Numbered from the stretch's first letter, positions 9,853-17,959 are shown. The stretch: 64,000 bases of DNA from Pedobacter sp. N36a (GCF_014472395.1 NZ_JACSZW010000004.1:62001-126000); one strand, 5' to 3'. Numbers and translations: made by a program. The notes: generated by a model not told the origin, from the sequence alone.

Positions 9853-10144
9853 TAATTCCTACATGGCAAATATAACCTACAAAACCTATGGAAGTGGTGA
9901 CATGGAAAATTATTTTAAGGTTCATTAACCAGTGATCTTCAGTTTATTAAATAATTCTTAAGCAACAATAAAACAGATTTTGTGTAAAAACACAATTTTA
10001 GCGCATAAATTATCTAATGTCCTTCAGCTCTTGGAATCCCCAATTCACAGGGCAAATAAGCAGCTGAACAGCAGTAAATTAACCCTAAAAAAGACTTGAT
10101 AATCTTGTTAATTCTCCTTAACTTCAAGTAGCATTTTTAAAAAC

Positions 10145-10152
10145 AAGGAGGT
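10145..10152 (+). promoter_or_regulatory. Full-length Shine-Dalgarno site of the DoxX gene
   Basis: AAGGAGGT lies five bases before the ATG at 10158, a perfect anti-16S complement. Most genes in this window lack such a site, as is usual in Bacteroidota, so this one stands out. Confidence 0.75.
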
Positions 10153-10157
10153 ATATC

Positions 10158-10607
10158 ATGACTGTTATTCAAAGGATTGAGCACTGGGGAGACCTGCACC
10201 ATGCCAAATGGCTGGATGCGGTACGGATTGTTTTAGGTTTACTCATTTTTGGTAAAGGCATTGCGATTGTGAGCAATACAGCGGCCTTACAGGATTTACT
10301 GCTGCAAAATAATGTGTTTAGTTTTTCGGGGATGATGGCAAGTGTGGCGGTACATGTGATTGGTTTTGTCCATCTGGTAGGAGGCTTACTGATTGTACTT
10401 GGCCTGCTCACCAGGTTTGCGGTAGTAATCCAGATTCCAATTCTGGTATGTGCAGTACTTTTCGTTAACTTATCCAGGGGATTTTCCTTCCTAAATTCAG
10501 AACTATGGCTTTCCATCATCGTGCTGATGTTGCTGGTCCTATTCTGGGTGGTCGGTTCAGGTCCTTATTCTGTAGACTATCAAATGAAGAAAAAGCCGAG
10601 GTGGTAA
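10158..10607 (+). CDS. DoxX-family integral membrane protein
   Basis: A 149-residue inner-membrane protein with four predicted transmembrane segments (about residues 20-40, 58-82, 85-105 and 112-132). It contains the GGLLIVLGLLTR segment typical of DoxX/DoxD-like proteins. The family is linked to redox and oxidative stress functions in some bacteria, but no reaction can be assigned here. It is a stand-alone gene behind an unusually strong ribosome binding site and an 800 bp AT-rich leader. It is divergent from a TetR gene, which might regulate it. Confidence 0.8.
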   Translation: MTVIQRIEHWGDLHHAKWLDAVRIVLGLLIFGKGIAIVSNTAALQDLLLQNNVFSFSGMMASVAVHVIGFVHLVGGLLIVLGLLTRFAVVIQIPILVCAVLFVNLSRGFSFLNSELWLSIIVLMLLVLFWVVGSGPYSVDYQMKKKPRW

Positions 10608-10697
10608 AAGCATTATTCATTTACACCAATTGATTCTTTTACACCGATCTGAGATTCATGAAGCCTTAAATGATTAATTTTGAACAAAATAAGGCTT

Positions 10698-11096
10698 ATG
10701 AATTTTCACACTAGAAAATGGGTAAAACCAGAAGATCTAAATCCTAACGGGACTTTGTTTGGCGGTAGCTTGCTCCGTTGGATCGACGAGGAGGCGGCAA
10801 TTTATGCGATTGTACAGCTCAGCAATCCAAGGGTAGTCACCAAATACATCTCAGAAATCAATTTTGTCAGTTCTGCAAAACAGGGCGACATCATAGAAAT
10901 GGGAATTACTGCGACAGATTTCGGAAATACCTCTTTAACGATGCGCTGCGAAGTTAGAAACAAGATCACGAGGAAAAGTATCCTCACCATTGATAAAATG
11001 GTATTTGTGAATGTAGATGAAGATGGCAACCCTGCGCCGCATGGCAGGACCCACATTAAATTTATCGAAGAACAATTTGAGAAAGAAGACCTTTAG
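10698..11096 (+). CDS. Acyl-CoA thioesterase, hotdog fold (YciA-like)
   Basis: A 132-residue single hotdog-domain thioesterase that hydrolyses acyl-CoA in the cytoplasm. The signature NPNGTLFGGSLLRWIDEEAA (about residues 15-34) carries the catalytic acidic residue of the YciA/BACH group. The ATG at 10698 is preferred over a TTG 18 bp upstream because the protein then starts at the normal family position. It is short but complete. It converges on the aroK gene, ending 6 bp from it. Confidence 0.88.
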   Translation: MNFHTRKWVKPEDLNPNGTLFGGSLLRWIDEEAAIYAIVQLSNPRVVTKYISEINFVSSAKQGDIIEMGITATDFGNTSLTMRCEVRNKITRKSILTIDKMVFVNVDEDGNPAPHGRTHIKFIEEQFEKEDL

Positions 11097-11102
11097 AGGA
11101 AT

Positions 11103-11609
11103 TTAAACGCCTGATAAAACCAATACTCTTAAAGCATCAGGCGTAAGGCTGATGCCATTTACAATCTGATTCGCTTGTTGATAGAAAGGATTACGTTCTT
11201 CCAGTTTATTGGCAATAAAGGCAATCAATTCTTCTTCATTCATGTCTTTTAGTAAAGGGCGTTTATCTTTTCCACTTTCCAACCTTTTAGCTAATGCCAC
11301 AGGAGGCATTTCAATATAGACAGAAAGTCCGTTTTCATTGATCCATTGCATATTATCAAAATAGCAAGGCGCTCCCCCACCCGTGGCCACCACACAGTTG
11401 TCAGGGTAATTAAACTCCTTTAGCGTTTTGCTTTCAAAGATCCTGAAGGCAGATTCCCCATTTTCTGCAAAATAAGCGCCAATAGACATCCCTACGAGTT
11501 TTTCAATCTGGTGGTCCAGATCAATAAAATCATATCCTAGTTTAGTCGCCAGTTTTCTACCCAGCGTACTTTTACCACAACCCATAAATCCTATCAGAAA
11601 TATCTTCAT
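11103..11609 (-). CDS. aroK: Shikimate kinase
   Basis: A 168-residue cytosolic kinase that phosphorylates shikimate at the 3-hydroxyl in aromatic amino acid synthesis. Walker A is GFMGCGKST at residues 7-15. Shikimate-binding motifs follow: DLDHQIE near 32, FRIFESKTL near 56, and the glycine-rich VATGGGAPCY near 75. RPLLKD in the lid region supplies the conserved Arg. It is the last gene of a tightly packed minus-strand block, 2 bp after the ABC permease. Confidence 0.95.
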   Translation of the reverse strand: MKIFLIGFMGCGKSTLGRKLATKLGYDFIDLDHQIEKLVGMSIGAYFAENGESAFRIFESKTLKEFNYPDNCVVATGGGAPCYFDNMQWINENGLSVYIEMPPVALAKRLESGKDKRPLLKDMNEEELIAFIANKLEERNPFYQQANQIVNGISLTPDALRVLVLSGV

Positions 11610-11611
11610 TT

Positions 11612-12670
11612 TTATTCAGCAAGTTTAACTCTGGGATCAACGGCGGCATATAATAAATCTACCAGAATATTGATCACCACAAATATAAAGGCAATAAAAA
11701 GAATTGAGCCCATCACTACCGGAAAATCTGACATTTCCAGGGCGGTAACGGTGGTTCTTCCTAAACCATTGTATCCAAAAATATATTCTACAAAAAAAGA
11801 ACCCGCCAATAATCCCGCAAACCAACCCGAAATCGCGGTGATCACTGGGTTTAATGCATTCTTTAAAGCATGTTTGTAAATAATGGCATGTCTGCTTAAG
11901 CCTTTTGCTTTTGCAGTTCTGATGTAATCCTGAGCCAGTACATCGAGCATAGCGCTTCTGGTGAGCTGTACGATAATTGCCAGCGGCCTCAAGCCTAGCG
12001 TTAGCATGGGCAGCAAAAGGTTTTTCCAGGTCATGATTTCCCCTTTAAAAGGATCATAACTATAAAGACTGCCCGACATATTTAACCCTGTATAATCGCT
12101 CCAGACAAAACCAAACAACCAGGCAATGATAATTCCTGCAAAAAAAGAAGGAGCAGAAATCCCCAGAATGGCAAATGAATTTGCCGCCTTATCAATCCAG
12201 GTATCCTTATGTACGGCCGAAACGACGCCTAGCAGCAGCCCAATCACTGTGGCAAAAATCATTGCCGATAAGGCGAGTATGAAAGTATTCGGAACTGTTT
12301 CTTTTAAGATCATGGTGACCTCGCGTTTAGTCTGGTAAGACCTGCGGAGATAAGGCCACTTCAACACCAGTACGTCATTTCCGACATCCAGCAATTTCAC
12401 GTAATGATATTTGCTATTGTTCTCGGCATTGTCTTCATGAATACTAATTGGAGAAAGGTCGTTCAGGTATAGAAAAAACTGAACTGGCCTGGATTTATCC
12501 AGGCCAAATTCTTTACGGACGGCTTCCAGCGACTGTACATCGGAGCGTTGCCCCATCGTCATTCTGGCCGGATCACCTGGCAATACATTAAAAAGTAAAA
12601 AGACCACGGTCAGCACCCCCAGCATTACCGCCAGTCCATAGCAAGACTTCTTGAGGGCATAAGCAAACAT
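11612..12670 (-). CDS. ABC transporter permease, DppB/OppB type
   Basis: A 352-residue inner-membrane subunit of the peptide/nickel permease family. The N-terminal helix is followed by LPGDPARMTMGQRSD, the usual start of DppB-like proteins. The C-terminal half has five helices and the EAA loop RTAKAKGLSRHAIIYKHALKNA cut across about residues 233-254, which contacts the ATPase. A soluble insert of about 60 residues sits between the first helix and the core. No matching second permease, ATPase or binding protein lies nearby, so its partners must be encoded elsewhere. Confidence 0.88.
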   Translation of the reverse strand: MFAYALKKSCYGLAVMLGVLTVVFLLFNVLPGDPARMTMGQRSDVQSLEAVRKEFGLDKSRPVQFFLYLNDLSPISIHEDNAENNSKYHYVKLLDVGNDVLVLKWPYLRRSYQTKREVTMILKETVPNTFILALSAMIFATVIGLLLGVVSAVHKDTWIDKAANSFAILGISAPSFFAGIIIAWLFGFVWSDYTGLNMSGSLYSYDPFKGEIMTWKNLLLPMLTLGLRPLAIIVQLTRSAMLDVLAQDYIRTAKAKGLSRHAIIYKHALKNALNPVITAISGWFAGLLAGSFFVEYIFGYNGLGRTTVTALEMSDFPVVMGSILFIAFIFVVINILVDLLYAAVDPRVKLAE

Positions 12671-12673
12671 CGG

Positions 12674-13825
12674 CTATTTACTGAAATATTTTTCTGAAAG
12701 CACCTCGAAGGAAGGTACTGCATTGTAATGCCATTTATCGATAATGACGCCGTTTTTAAGCAGCAATACACCTGGATTCGCCCTGACCATACTTTTCAAA
12801 GGAACAGCATCCGCGTAAAAAACTTCTGTAAACAGTTTCATTTTCTTACTGAAAGCAAGCGCATCCTGTGCAGAATTAGAAGTTAGCAATACAGTTCTGA
12901 TGTTAAATTGTTCCGCAGCATTCAATGCCAATGCGTTTAATTTAGCCACAGCTTCTTCATCTGTATCGTTCAGATTATAGGCCACATATATCAGATTATA
13001 GTAAGGATTTTCGATCAGCTCTTTCGTATAATCTGTACCTGAAGCATCACTGATCAGCAGATCTTTAATTTTAGGTTCATAACCTTTTTTAATCAGTTTC
13101 TTTTCAGGTGTACCTACAATTTCCCAGTTTTCATCTTTCCAGATTTCCGTTTTCAGGTAATCTTTGTCGCTCATCACCTTTTGCTCTTTTGTTTTCTTAT
13201 TACTCAGGTTATACATGATCAGAAACTCATCAGGCTGAGCACCCGGAGGGATAGCCATCAGTTGAGGAATACTCGCTCCAACTTTATAAGGCAGGAAGTC
13301 TAAAATCGGCAATCTGCTGTAAGTATATTGGCTGAACAACAGCGAAGCACATAATACAATGGCCAGTGAAGCACTTTGCCAGCTGCGATTGGTGGTAATT
13401 GGGCGGATTAAATCCTTATGGATGAAAAGGTAAATGATCAACACCAGCAACACTAAATCTTTAGAGAAAGACTGCCATGGCGTTAAGGGAATGGCGTCTC
13501 CAAAACAACCGCAAGAGGTCACTACTTTGAAAAATGCGGAAACGAAAGTTAGAAAGGTAAAGAAGATAATCACCGCCAACAATCCTGCAGTCACCTTTTT
13601 AGCCCAGAAGCCAAAAAGCAGTAATGCCCCGAGCACGATTTCCATCACACAAAGTAAAATAGCAATTCCGGTAGCAATCCCACTTAAAAAAGGCAGGTGA
13701 AAGACCTCAAAATATTCCTGTAGTTTATAACCGAAGCCCAATGGGTCATTCGCTTTGATCAATCCCGAGAATATAAACAGGACACCAACAAATATTCTGG
13801 CAAAATTTAGGGCGATTTTCTTCAT
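12674..13825 (-). CDS. BT_3928-like membrane protein: DoxX/MauE-like domain plus thioredoxin-like tail
   Basis: A 383-residue protein whose N-terminal 160 residues form a four-helix membrane domain similar to DoxX/MauE (FSGLIKANDPLGFGYK near 18; SCGCFGDAIPL with two cysteines near 104). The C-terminal 150 residues look like a thioredoxin-type fold ending in ANPGVLLLKNGVIIDKWH, but without a CxxC. A role in periplasmic redox or electron delivery is inferred from the family, not shown. Its start overlaps the stop of DUF1599 by one base, and the ABC permease follows after 3 bp. Confidence 0.8.
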   Translation of the reverse strand: MKKIALNFARIFVGVLFIFSGLIKANDPLGFGYKLQEYFEVFHLPFLSGIATGIAILLCVMEIVLGALLLFGFWAKKVTAGLLAVIIFFTFLTFVSAFFKVVTSCGCFGDAIPLTPWQSFSKDLVLLVLIIYLFIHKDLIRPITTNRSWQSASLAIVLCASLLFSQYTYSRLPILDFLPYKVGASIPQLMAIPPGAQPDEFLIMYNLSNKKTKEQKVMSDKDYLKTEIWKDENWEIVGTPEKKLIKKGYEPKIKDLLISDASGTDYTKELIENPYYNLIYVAYNLNDTDEEAVAKLNALALNAAEQFNIRTVLLTSNSAQDALAFSKKMKLFTEVFYADAVPLKSMVRANPGVLLLKNGVIIDKWHYNAVPSFEVLSEKYFSK

Positions 13826-14367
13826 TATTTCAGACCAAGTTTAATTAATGCAAAAACAGAATAGTTGAGCATGTCCTGATAATTGGCATCTATCCCTTCT
13901 GAGGCTAATGTTTTCCCGGAATTGTCTTCTATTTGTTTCACTCTTAAAATTTTCATTAGGATGAGATCTGTTAAAGAACTCACCCGCATATCTCTCCAAG
14001 CTTCTCCATAATCATGGTTCTTAGCGAACATCAGGTCTTTGGTGAGGGTTACTTTTTCGTCATAAAGCTGTTCTACAGAAGCAGGATCCAAATCATAAGG
14101 GTCATTTTCCGTCAATTCCAGCTGCAGCATCCCCATCACGCAATAATTGATAATACCGATATATTCGGGAATAACCCCCTCATCTACCATGGAAACTTTT
14201 TTATCTTCCAGGGTACGGATACGCTGTGCCTTGATGAAAATCTGATCGGTAATGGAGGATGGCCTAAGTATGCGCCATGCTGTTCCATAGTCCTTTGTTT
14301 TCTTTATAAAAAGCGATTTACAAACCGCAATTACTGAATCGAATTCTTGTGAGGTGTTTGTTGCCAA
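13825..14367 (-). CDS. DUF1599-domain protein with internal duplication
   Basis: A 180-residue protein of unknown function with two copies of one motif. The first, near residues 23-52, contains DYGTAWRILRPSSITDQI. The second, near 113-145, contains DYGEAWRDMRVSSLTDLI. Each copy is followed by a helical segment ending in R-x-L/K-x-I/L-ED. The protein is soluble and mostly helical. It is the first gene of the minus-strand block and is divergent from folP across 56 bp. A nucleotide- or folate-related role has been imagined only from this neighbourhood. I would not assign one. Confidence 0.82.
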   Translation of the reverse strand: MATNTSQEFDSVIAVCKSLFIKKTKDYGTAWRILRPSSITDQIFIKAQRIRTLEDKKVSMVDEGVIPEYIGIINYCVMGMLQLELTENDPYDLDPASVEQLYDEKVTLTKDLMFAKNHDYGEAWRDMRVSSLTDLILMKILRVKQIEDNSGKTLASEGIDANYQDMLNYSVFALIKLGLK

Positions 14368-14406
14368 AACAATTAAAATATTTAGTTTAAAGCTATTTAA
14401 ATACCG

Positions 14407-14414
14407 TATTTTTG
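14407..14414 (+). promoter_or_regulatory. Putative -7 box of folP
   Basis: TATTTTTG fits the Bacteroidota -7 consensus TAnnTTTG. It ends 9 bp before the folP ATG, with a weak TTTAG-type upstream element near 14381. The transcript would have almost no leader. Confidence 0.45.
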
Positions 14415-14423
14415 TTTTATACG

Positions 14424-15281
14424 ATGGCTAAAGATACATTTTTAAACCGAAAGACCACACTAAACCTGCAAGGCAGGCTTGTAGATATCAGCAAGCCAAC
14501 GGTGATGGGAATCCTCAACTTGACCCCGGATTCATTTTACAATAACAGCAGAATTGATAGTGCCGATGACGCTTTAAGGCGAACGGAAACTTTTCTTAAT
14601 GAGGGCGCTAAGTTCATAGATATTGGTGCTTATTCTTCCCGTCCAGGTGCGTCGGAAGTCAGTGAAACTGAAGAATTGAGCCGGATGGTACCCATTGTAG
14701 AAATCATCAGTAAAAAATTCCCTGAAGCCTGGCTTTCTATTGACACCTTCCGTGCGAAAGTAGCGAAGGAAAGTGTGGAGGCCGGAGCACACCTGATCAA
14801 TGACATTTCTGGAGGAGAATTGGATGCGGACATGTTCCAAACTGTGGCGGATTTGCAGGTTCCTTATATCCTGATGCACATGCGCGGCACCCCACAAAAT
14901 ATGCAGCAGCAAACCGGTTATTCGAATATTGGCCTGGATCTGGTGGATTACTTTTCTCAGAAAATAGCAGTGTTAAGAAAGTTGGGGGTAAAAGACATCA
15001 TCCTTGATCCGGGTTTTGGTTTTGCCAAAACTACCGATGAAAATTATCAATTGCTGAACCAACTGGAAGAGCTGGATATTTTCGAATTGCCATTATTGGT
15101 AGGTTTCTCCAGAAAATCGATGATTTATAATTTCCTGGGGAATGATCCACAAGAGGCTTTAAACGGAACCACTATTCTAAATACCATCGCCTTGATGAAG
15201 GGTGCAGGCATCCTGAGGGTGCATGATGTGAAAGCAGCGGCGGAATGTATTGCGCTGGTAGAGAAAACCAGGTCTCACTAA
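14424..15281 (+). CDS. folP: Dihydropteroate synthase
   Basis: A 285-residue TIM-barrel enzyme that joins p-aminobenzoate to 6-hydroxymethyl-dihydropterin diphosphate in folate synthesis, the sulfonamide target. Family signatures are MGILNLTPDSFYNNS (about residues 27-41, diphosphate loop) and DIGAYSSRPGA (about 70-80). NDISGGELD, DPGFGFAKT and GFSRKS complete the pterin site. The ATG at 14424 is used rather than a TTG 12 bp upstream. It is divergent from the DUF1599 operon and is followed 46 bp later by cdaA. Confidence 0.95.
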   Translation: MAKDTFLNRKTTLNLQGRLVDISKPTVMGILNLTPDSFYNNSRIDSADDALRRTETFLNEGAKFIDIGAYSSRPGASEVSETEELSRMVPIVEIISKKFPEAWLSIDTFRAKVAKESVEAGAHLINDISGGELDADMFQTVADLQVPYILMHMRGTPQNMQQQTGYSNIGLDLVDYFSQKIAVLRKLGVKDIILDPGFGFAKTTDENYQLLNQLEELDIFELPLLVGFSRKSMIYNFLGNDPQEALNGTTILNTIALMKGAGILRVHDVKAAAECIALVEKTRSH

Positions 15282-15327
15282 AACCCACGCTCGCTATTAA
15301 TATCAAAAAATACCTAACTTGGGCATA

Positions 15328-16119
15328 ATGAAAGGATTTGATTTCGATTTTTTAAGAGTATCATTAACGGATGTGGTAGACATTATATTTGTCGCACTCC
15401 TTATTTACTATATCTACAACCTGATAAAAAACACACTGGCGGTAAACTTACTGCTGGGCATGCTGATCATTCTGATCATCTGGTTTGCGGTAGATCAGCT
15501 CAACATGAGGTTACTTTCTACCATTATCAACAAATTCATGAGTGTGGGGATCATTGCCTTGATTGTGATCTTTCAGCCGGAGATCCGACGTTTTCTGCTA
15601 TTGATTGGAAAGAACACCTTCCTACAGCAAAATAAAGCCTGGTGGGGTTATATTTTCGGCAGTAAAAACATTGAAAGAGACAATCTGGTGCGTATTAAAC
15701 CGATCATTGATGCTTGCAAAAGCATGAAGAAATCGCGGACAGGGGCTTTAATTGTGTTTGTCAAATTTTATGACGACCAGCTTTTCGCCAATAGCTGTGA
15801 GGTGATTGATTCCAAAATATCGAAAAGACTGTTGGAAAGTATCTTTCAAAAATACAGTCCGCTGCACGATGGTGCGGTAGTCATTGCAGAAAATAAAATC
15901 AAAAGTGCCAGCTGTATTTTGCCATTAACAGACAACGACAAGCTCCCTCCTCAATTCGGTTTACGCCACAGAGCTGGGATTGGCGTTTCCGAAACGACGG
16001 ATGCGGTTGCCGTGATCATTTCTGAAGAAACCGGAGAAATTGCTTACGCAAAACAAGGAAGAGTCCGCATGAACGTCTCTTTTGGAGAATTGGAAAAATT
16101 ATTGAATAAGGATTTTTAA
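15328..16119 (+). CDS. cdaA: Diadenylate cyclase, CdaA type
   Basis: A 263-residue membrane-anchored enzyme that makes cyclic di-AMP from two ATP. About three N-terminal transmembrane helices (residues 15-80) are followed by the DisA_N catalytic domain. Its two signatures are HDGAVVI (the DGA motif, near 179) and LRHRAGIG (the RHR motif, near 211). Residues after the catalytic domain are few, as expected for CdaA. The ATG at 15328 is preferred to the TTG at 15319. No YbbR/CdaR gene follows, and a strong terminator closes the unit. Confidence 0.94.
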   Translation: MKGFDFDFLRVSLTDVVDIIFVALLIYYIYNLIKNTLAVNLLLGMLIILIIWFAVDQLNMRLLSTIINKFMSVGIIALIVIFQPEIRRFLLLIGKNTFLQQNKAWWGYIFGSKNIERDNLVRIKPIIDACKSMKKSRTGALIVFVKFYDDQLFANSCEVIDSKISKRLLESIFQKYSPLHDGAVVIAENKIKSASCILPLTDNDKLPPQFGLRHRAGIGVSETTDAVAVIISEETGEIAYAKQGRVRMNVSFGELEKLLNKDF

Positions 16120-16152
16120 CTCCAGCAAAAAACAGAAAGTATTCCCTAAAAC

Positions 16153-16191
16153 AAAACAGGGGCTGGTTTTATAACAACCAGCCCCTGTTTT
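16153..16191. terminator. Bidirectional terminator between cdaA and the bacilliredoxin gene
   Basis: A perfect 16 bp stem (AAAACAGGGGCTGGTT with its complement) around a 7-base loop, with T-rich sequence on the right and A-rich on the left. It serves both convergent genes. Confidence 0.9.
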
Positions 16192-16223
16192 AATATATTT
16201 TATCGCCTAATATTTGGCAGTAA

Positions 16224-16634
16224 TTAGCAGTATTCATTAAAAGCACCGATCAAGCTATCAGCAATCATTTGTGCTGGTCTGCCTTCAATCTGGTGTCGTT
16301 CAATCATATGAACCAATTTACCGTCTTTGAATAAAGCCATTGCTGGAGAAGATGGAGGGAAAGGCATCATATAACCTCTAGCTCTGTCTACTGCTTCTTT
16401 TTCCATACCTGCAAATACAGTAATCAATTTATCAGGATGTTTTTCATTTGCTGCGGCCAATCTTGCTGCAGGACGAGCATTTGCTGCTGCACAACCACAA
16501 ACAGAGTTTACCACTACAAAAACGGTACCCTCAGTGCCGATTGCATTATCTACATCTGCTGCAGTTTTCATCTCTTCGAAACCTACTTTAGTAAGTTCTG
16601 CACGCATTGGTTCTACTAAATATTCAGGATACAT
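16224..16634 (-). CDS. Bacilliredoxin, BrxA/BrxB (YphP/YqiW) family
   Basis: A 136-residue thioredoxin-like protein that, in Firmicutes, removes bacillithiol from proteins. The CGC active site is in NSVCGCAAANARPA (Cys46 and Cys48), and PFPPSSPAMALFKDG is the conserved cis-Pro region. The ATG at 16634 gives the normal start (MYPEYLVEPMR). A further 23 upstream codons in frame include CCC but have no family similarity. The protein ends in Tyr-Cys. In Bacteroidota the thiol partner may be bacillithiol or another low-molecular-weight thiol. Confidence 0.9.
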   Translation of the reverse strand: MYPEYLVEPMRAELTKVGFEEMKTAADVDNAIGTEGTVFVVVNSVCGCAAANARPAARLAAANEKHPDKLITVFAGMEKEAVDRARGYMMPFPPSSPAMALFKDGKLVHMIERHQIEGRPAQMIADSLIGAFNEYC

Positions 16635-16961
16635 ATGTTCTTTCTTTAATTCGTTAATCCATACAAATGTACAGCAACATGCATTACCATCAAAGAAATA
16701 CATCCGTTTAGCCCTTGATTTTACCTTTAAATTACTTTGATTTTACCCATTTACTGGTACTTAACCCCGTTTCGATGGGTTTTAGGAAATAAAAAACGAA
16801 TTTTAATTCGCACTAAACTAAGGGCTTAATTTAAAATCTAGAAAAAACTTGTGATAGTACTTTTATAATCGGCGAAAAACTCCTAATATTGCATTCCCAA
16901 AACGAACGAAACTTAATGTTGCTTTAAGCTTCAAAAAGCCGTTTATTTTGGCAACCAGTAC
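16635..16961. other. Intergenic region upstream of tRNA-Asn
   Basis: 327 bp without a supported gene. The right part (from about 16876) is one arm of the inverted duplication that also carries the tRNA promoter. The left part is unique AT-rich DNA that should hold the promoter of the bacilliredoxin gene. Confidence 0.5.
16944..16951 (+). promoter_or_regulatory. Putative -7 box of tRNA-Asn copy A
   Basis: TATTTTGG resembles TAnnTTTG and lies 10 bases before the mature tRNA 5' end. Copy B has TATCTTGG at the same distance. A TTG about 22 bases further upstream is shared by both copies. Confidence 0.4.
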
Positions 16962-17035
16962 TCCTTCTTAGCTCAGCTGGTTAGAGCATCTGACTGTTAA
17001 TCAGAGGGTCGCTGGTTCGAGCCCAGCAGAGGGAG
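16962..17035 (+). tRNA. tRNA-Asn (anticodon GTT), copy A
   Basis: A complete cloverleaf. The 7 bp acceptor stem TCCTTCT/AGAGGGA is closed with one T-G pair. The D-arm has AGCTCAGCTGGTTAGAGC. The anticodon stem-loop is TCTGACTGTTAATCAGA with GTT in the loop, and the T-arm has GGTTCGAGCC. The discriminator is G, and CCA is not encoded. Identical in sequence to copy B at 54195-54268. Confidence 0.97.
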
Positions 17036-17044
17036 CAAAATAGC

Positions 17045-17085
17045 AAGAAGCCTTTCAGTAAAAACTGAAAGGCTTCTTTGTTTTT
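17045..17085 (+). terminator. Terminator of tRNA-Asn copy A
   Basis: A 15 bp stem (AAGAAGCCTTTCAGT with its complement) with an AAAA loop, then TTGTTTTT. It begins 10 bases after the tRNA. Confidence 0.9.
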
Positions 17086-17105
17086 ATACAAAAAAACATT
17101 TTTTA

Positions 17106-17133
17106 GGATCAATCCTAAAAGTTGTGGAGCAAG
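17106..17133 (-). repeat. Left inverted repeat of the ISAon1-type element
   Basis: Starts GGATCAATCCTAAAAGTTGT and matches the complement of 19733-19760 at 25 of 28 positions. It marks the 3' end of the element relative to its genes. Confidence 0.8.
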
Positions 17134-17149
17134 ACCGATTTTTCTGTTG

Positions 17150-17959
17150 TTAAGCATACAATTGAGTTAGTCTGTACAGGAAGAATTCTATGTTTTTCAC
17201 ACCTCTAAACAGATTTCTAAAAGCCTTTATTTTTGCATTAAAAGATTCTGCGGAAGCATTAGTAGATCTGTTGTCAAAGTAATTCAATATAGTCTGATAA
17301 TGGTTCTGTATAGATCTTGCAACTGTATTGAAGGCTTTAAATCCTGTTTGCCTTACTTTTTCATGCCATTTGGCCAGTCTGGCCAATGCAAAGATTTTGT
17401 CCGTTGTATTTTCAAAGATTTGACTAAGCCCAAAACTGAGGCCATAGGCAGTTTTAAGATCGGGAAACCTCTCGAATAAGAGCTCTGCACGGTCCTTTTG
17501 ACTTTCTATCCAGGCAGAAGGCTTTTTATACAATACATATCTGCTACGGGCAAGCAACTGCTTGATGGTATCTCCATTATGGAGTACTTCCGCTTGAAAT
17601 GGCCTACCTGTCTTTTTTGATCTTTCTATAGCTTCATTTTCCTGATCCATAGCTTCCCATCTGTATTTGATCCTCATTTCCTGTAGTGCCTCGGTAGCCA
17701 GTTTCTGTACATGAAACCGATCGGTCACTCTGGTTGCTTGCGGAAAACAACGTTTGCAGATCAATTCCATGTTACCAGCCATATCCAAGGTGACTTCAAT
17801 GACCTTTTTTCTTGCCCTTTCCGGGATTCTTTTCAATACGGAAATGACGGTTTCCGCTTTCGTGCCTGCTACAATGGCAACGATAGCCCCTTTCTTACCT
17901 TTTGCGCCTTTGTTGGTAAGGATGGTGTAAAGTTCACCATGGGATAGACTTGTCTCGTC
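17150..17959 (-). pseudogene. ISAon1-type DDE transposase, C-terminal fragment
   Basis: The C-terminal 269 residues of an ISL3-like transposase (DDE_Tnp_ISL3 domain). The DDE triad is visible: Asp in DETSLSHGELYTIL (the codon split by the insertion), Asp in VTDRFHVQK, and Glu in NASAESFNAKIKAFR. The remaining N-terminus is at 19168-19353. The open frame continues to 18064, but those extra 35 residues (starting MAERPERYPS) come from IS110 left-end sequence and are not part of the transposase. The gene is inactivated unless the IS110 element excises precisely. Confidence 0.9.

Larger units (their letters stand above)
9350..10157. other. Long AT-rich intergenic region with three hairpins
   Basis: 808 bp without a supported gene, markedly richer in A+T than its neighbours. 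It holds a perfect 13 bp hairpin at 9667-9697 with loop CTACC. A 9 bp hairpin follows at 9705-9731 (ATTCAATAT/ATATTGAAT) whose loop is AGGGGGGAC. A further 9 bp hairpin at 9830-9852 (AAATATAAT/ATTATATTT) has loop AGGGG. A G5 run is at 9781-9785. None is followed by a strong T-run, so these do not look like simple terminators. A weaker hairpin lies near 9978-9996. A 21-codon ATG frame near 9862 is too short to support. Confidence 0.6.
16876..17085 (+). repeat. Inverted duplication arm A containing a tRNA-Asn unit
   Basis: About 210 bp nearly identical, in inverse orientation, to 54147-54356. The match starts around AAAAC(T/C)CCTAATATTGCATT, runs through the promoter region, the whole tRNA and its terminator hairpin, and ends at the T-run. 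Differences are a handful of substitutions and one single-base indel, mostly in the leader and in the terminator. Confidence 0.9.

Noticed and set aside
9862..9930. 21-codon ATG frame in the AT-rich gap
   Set aside because: It is too short, has no ribosome binding site and shows no sign of coding bias.
11612..11825. Alternative minus-strand frame within the ABC permease 3' half
   Set aside because: It is a shadow frame of the permease with cysteine/phenylalanine-rich composition and no conserved motif.
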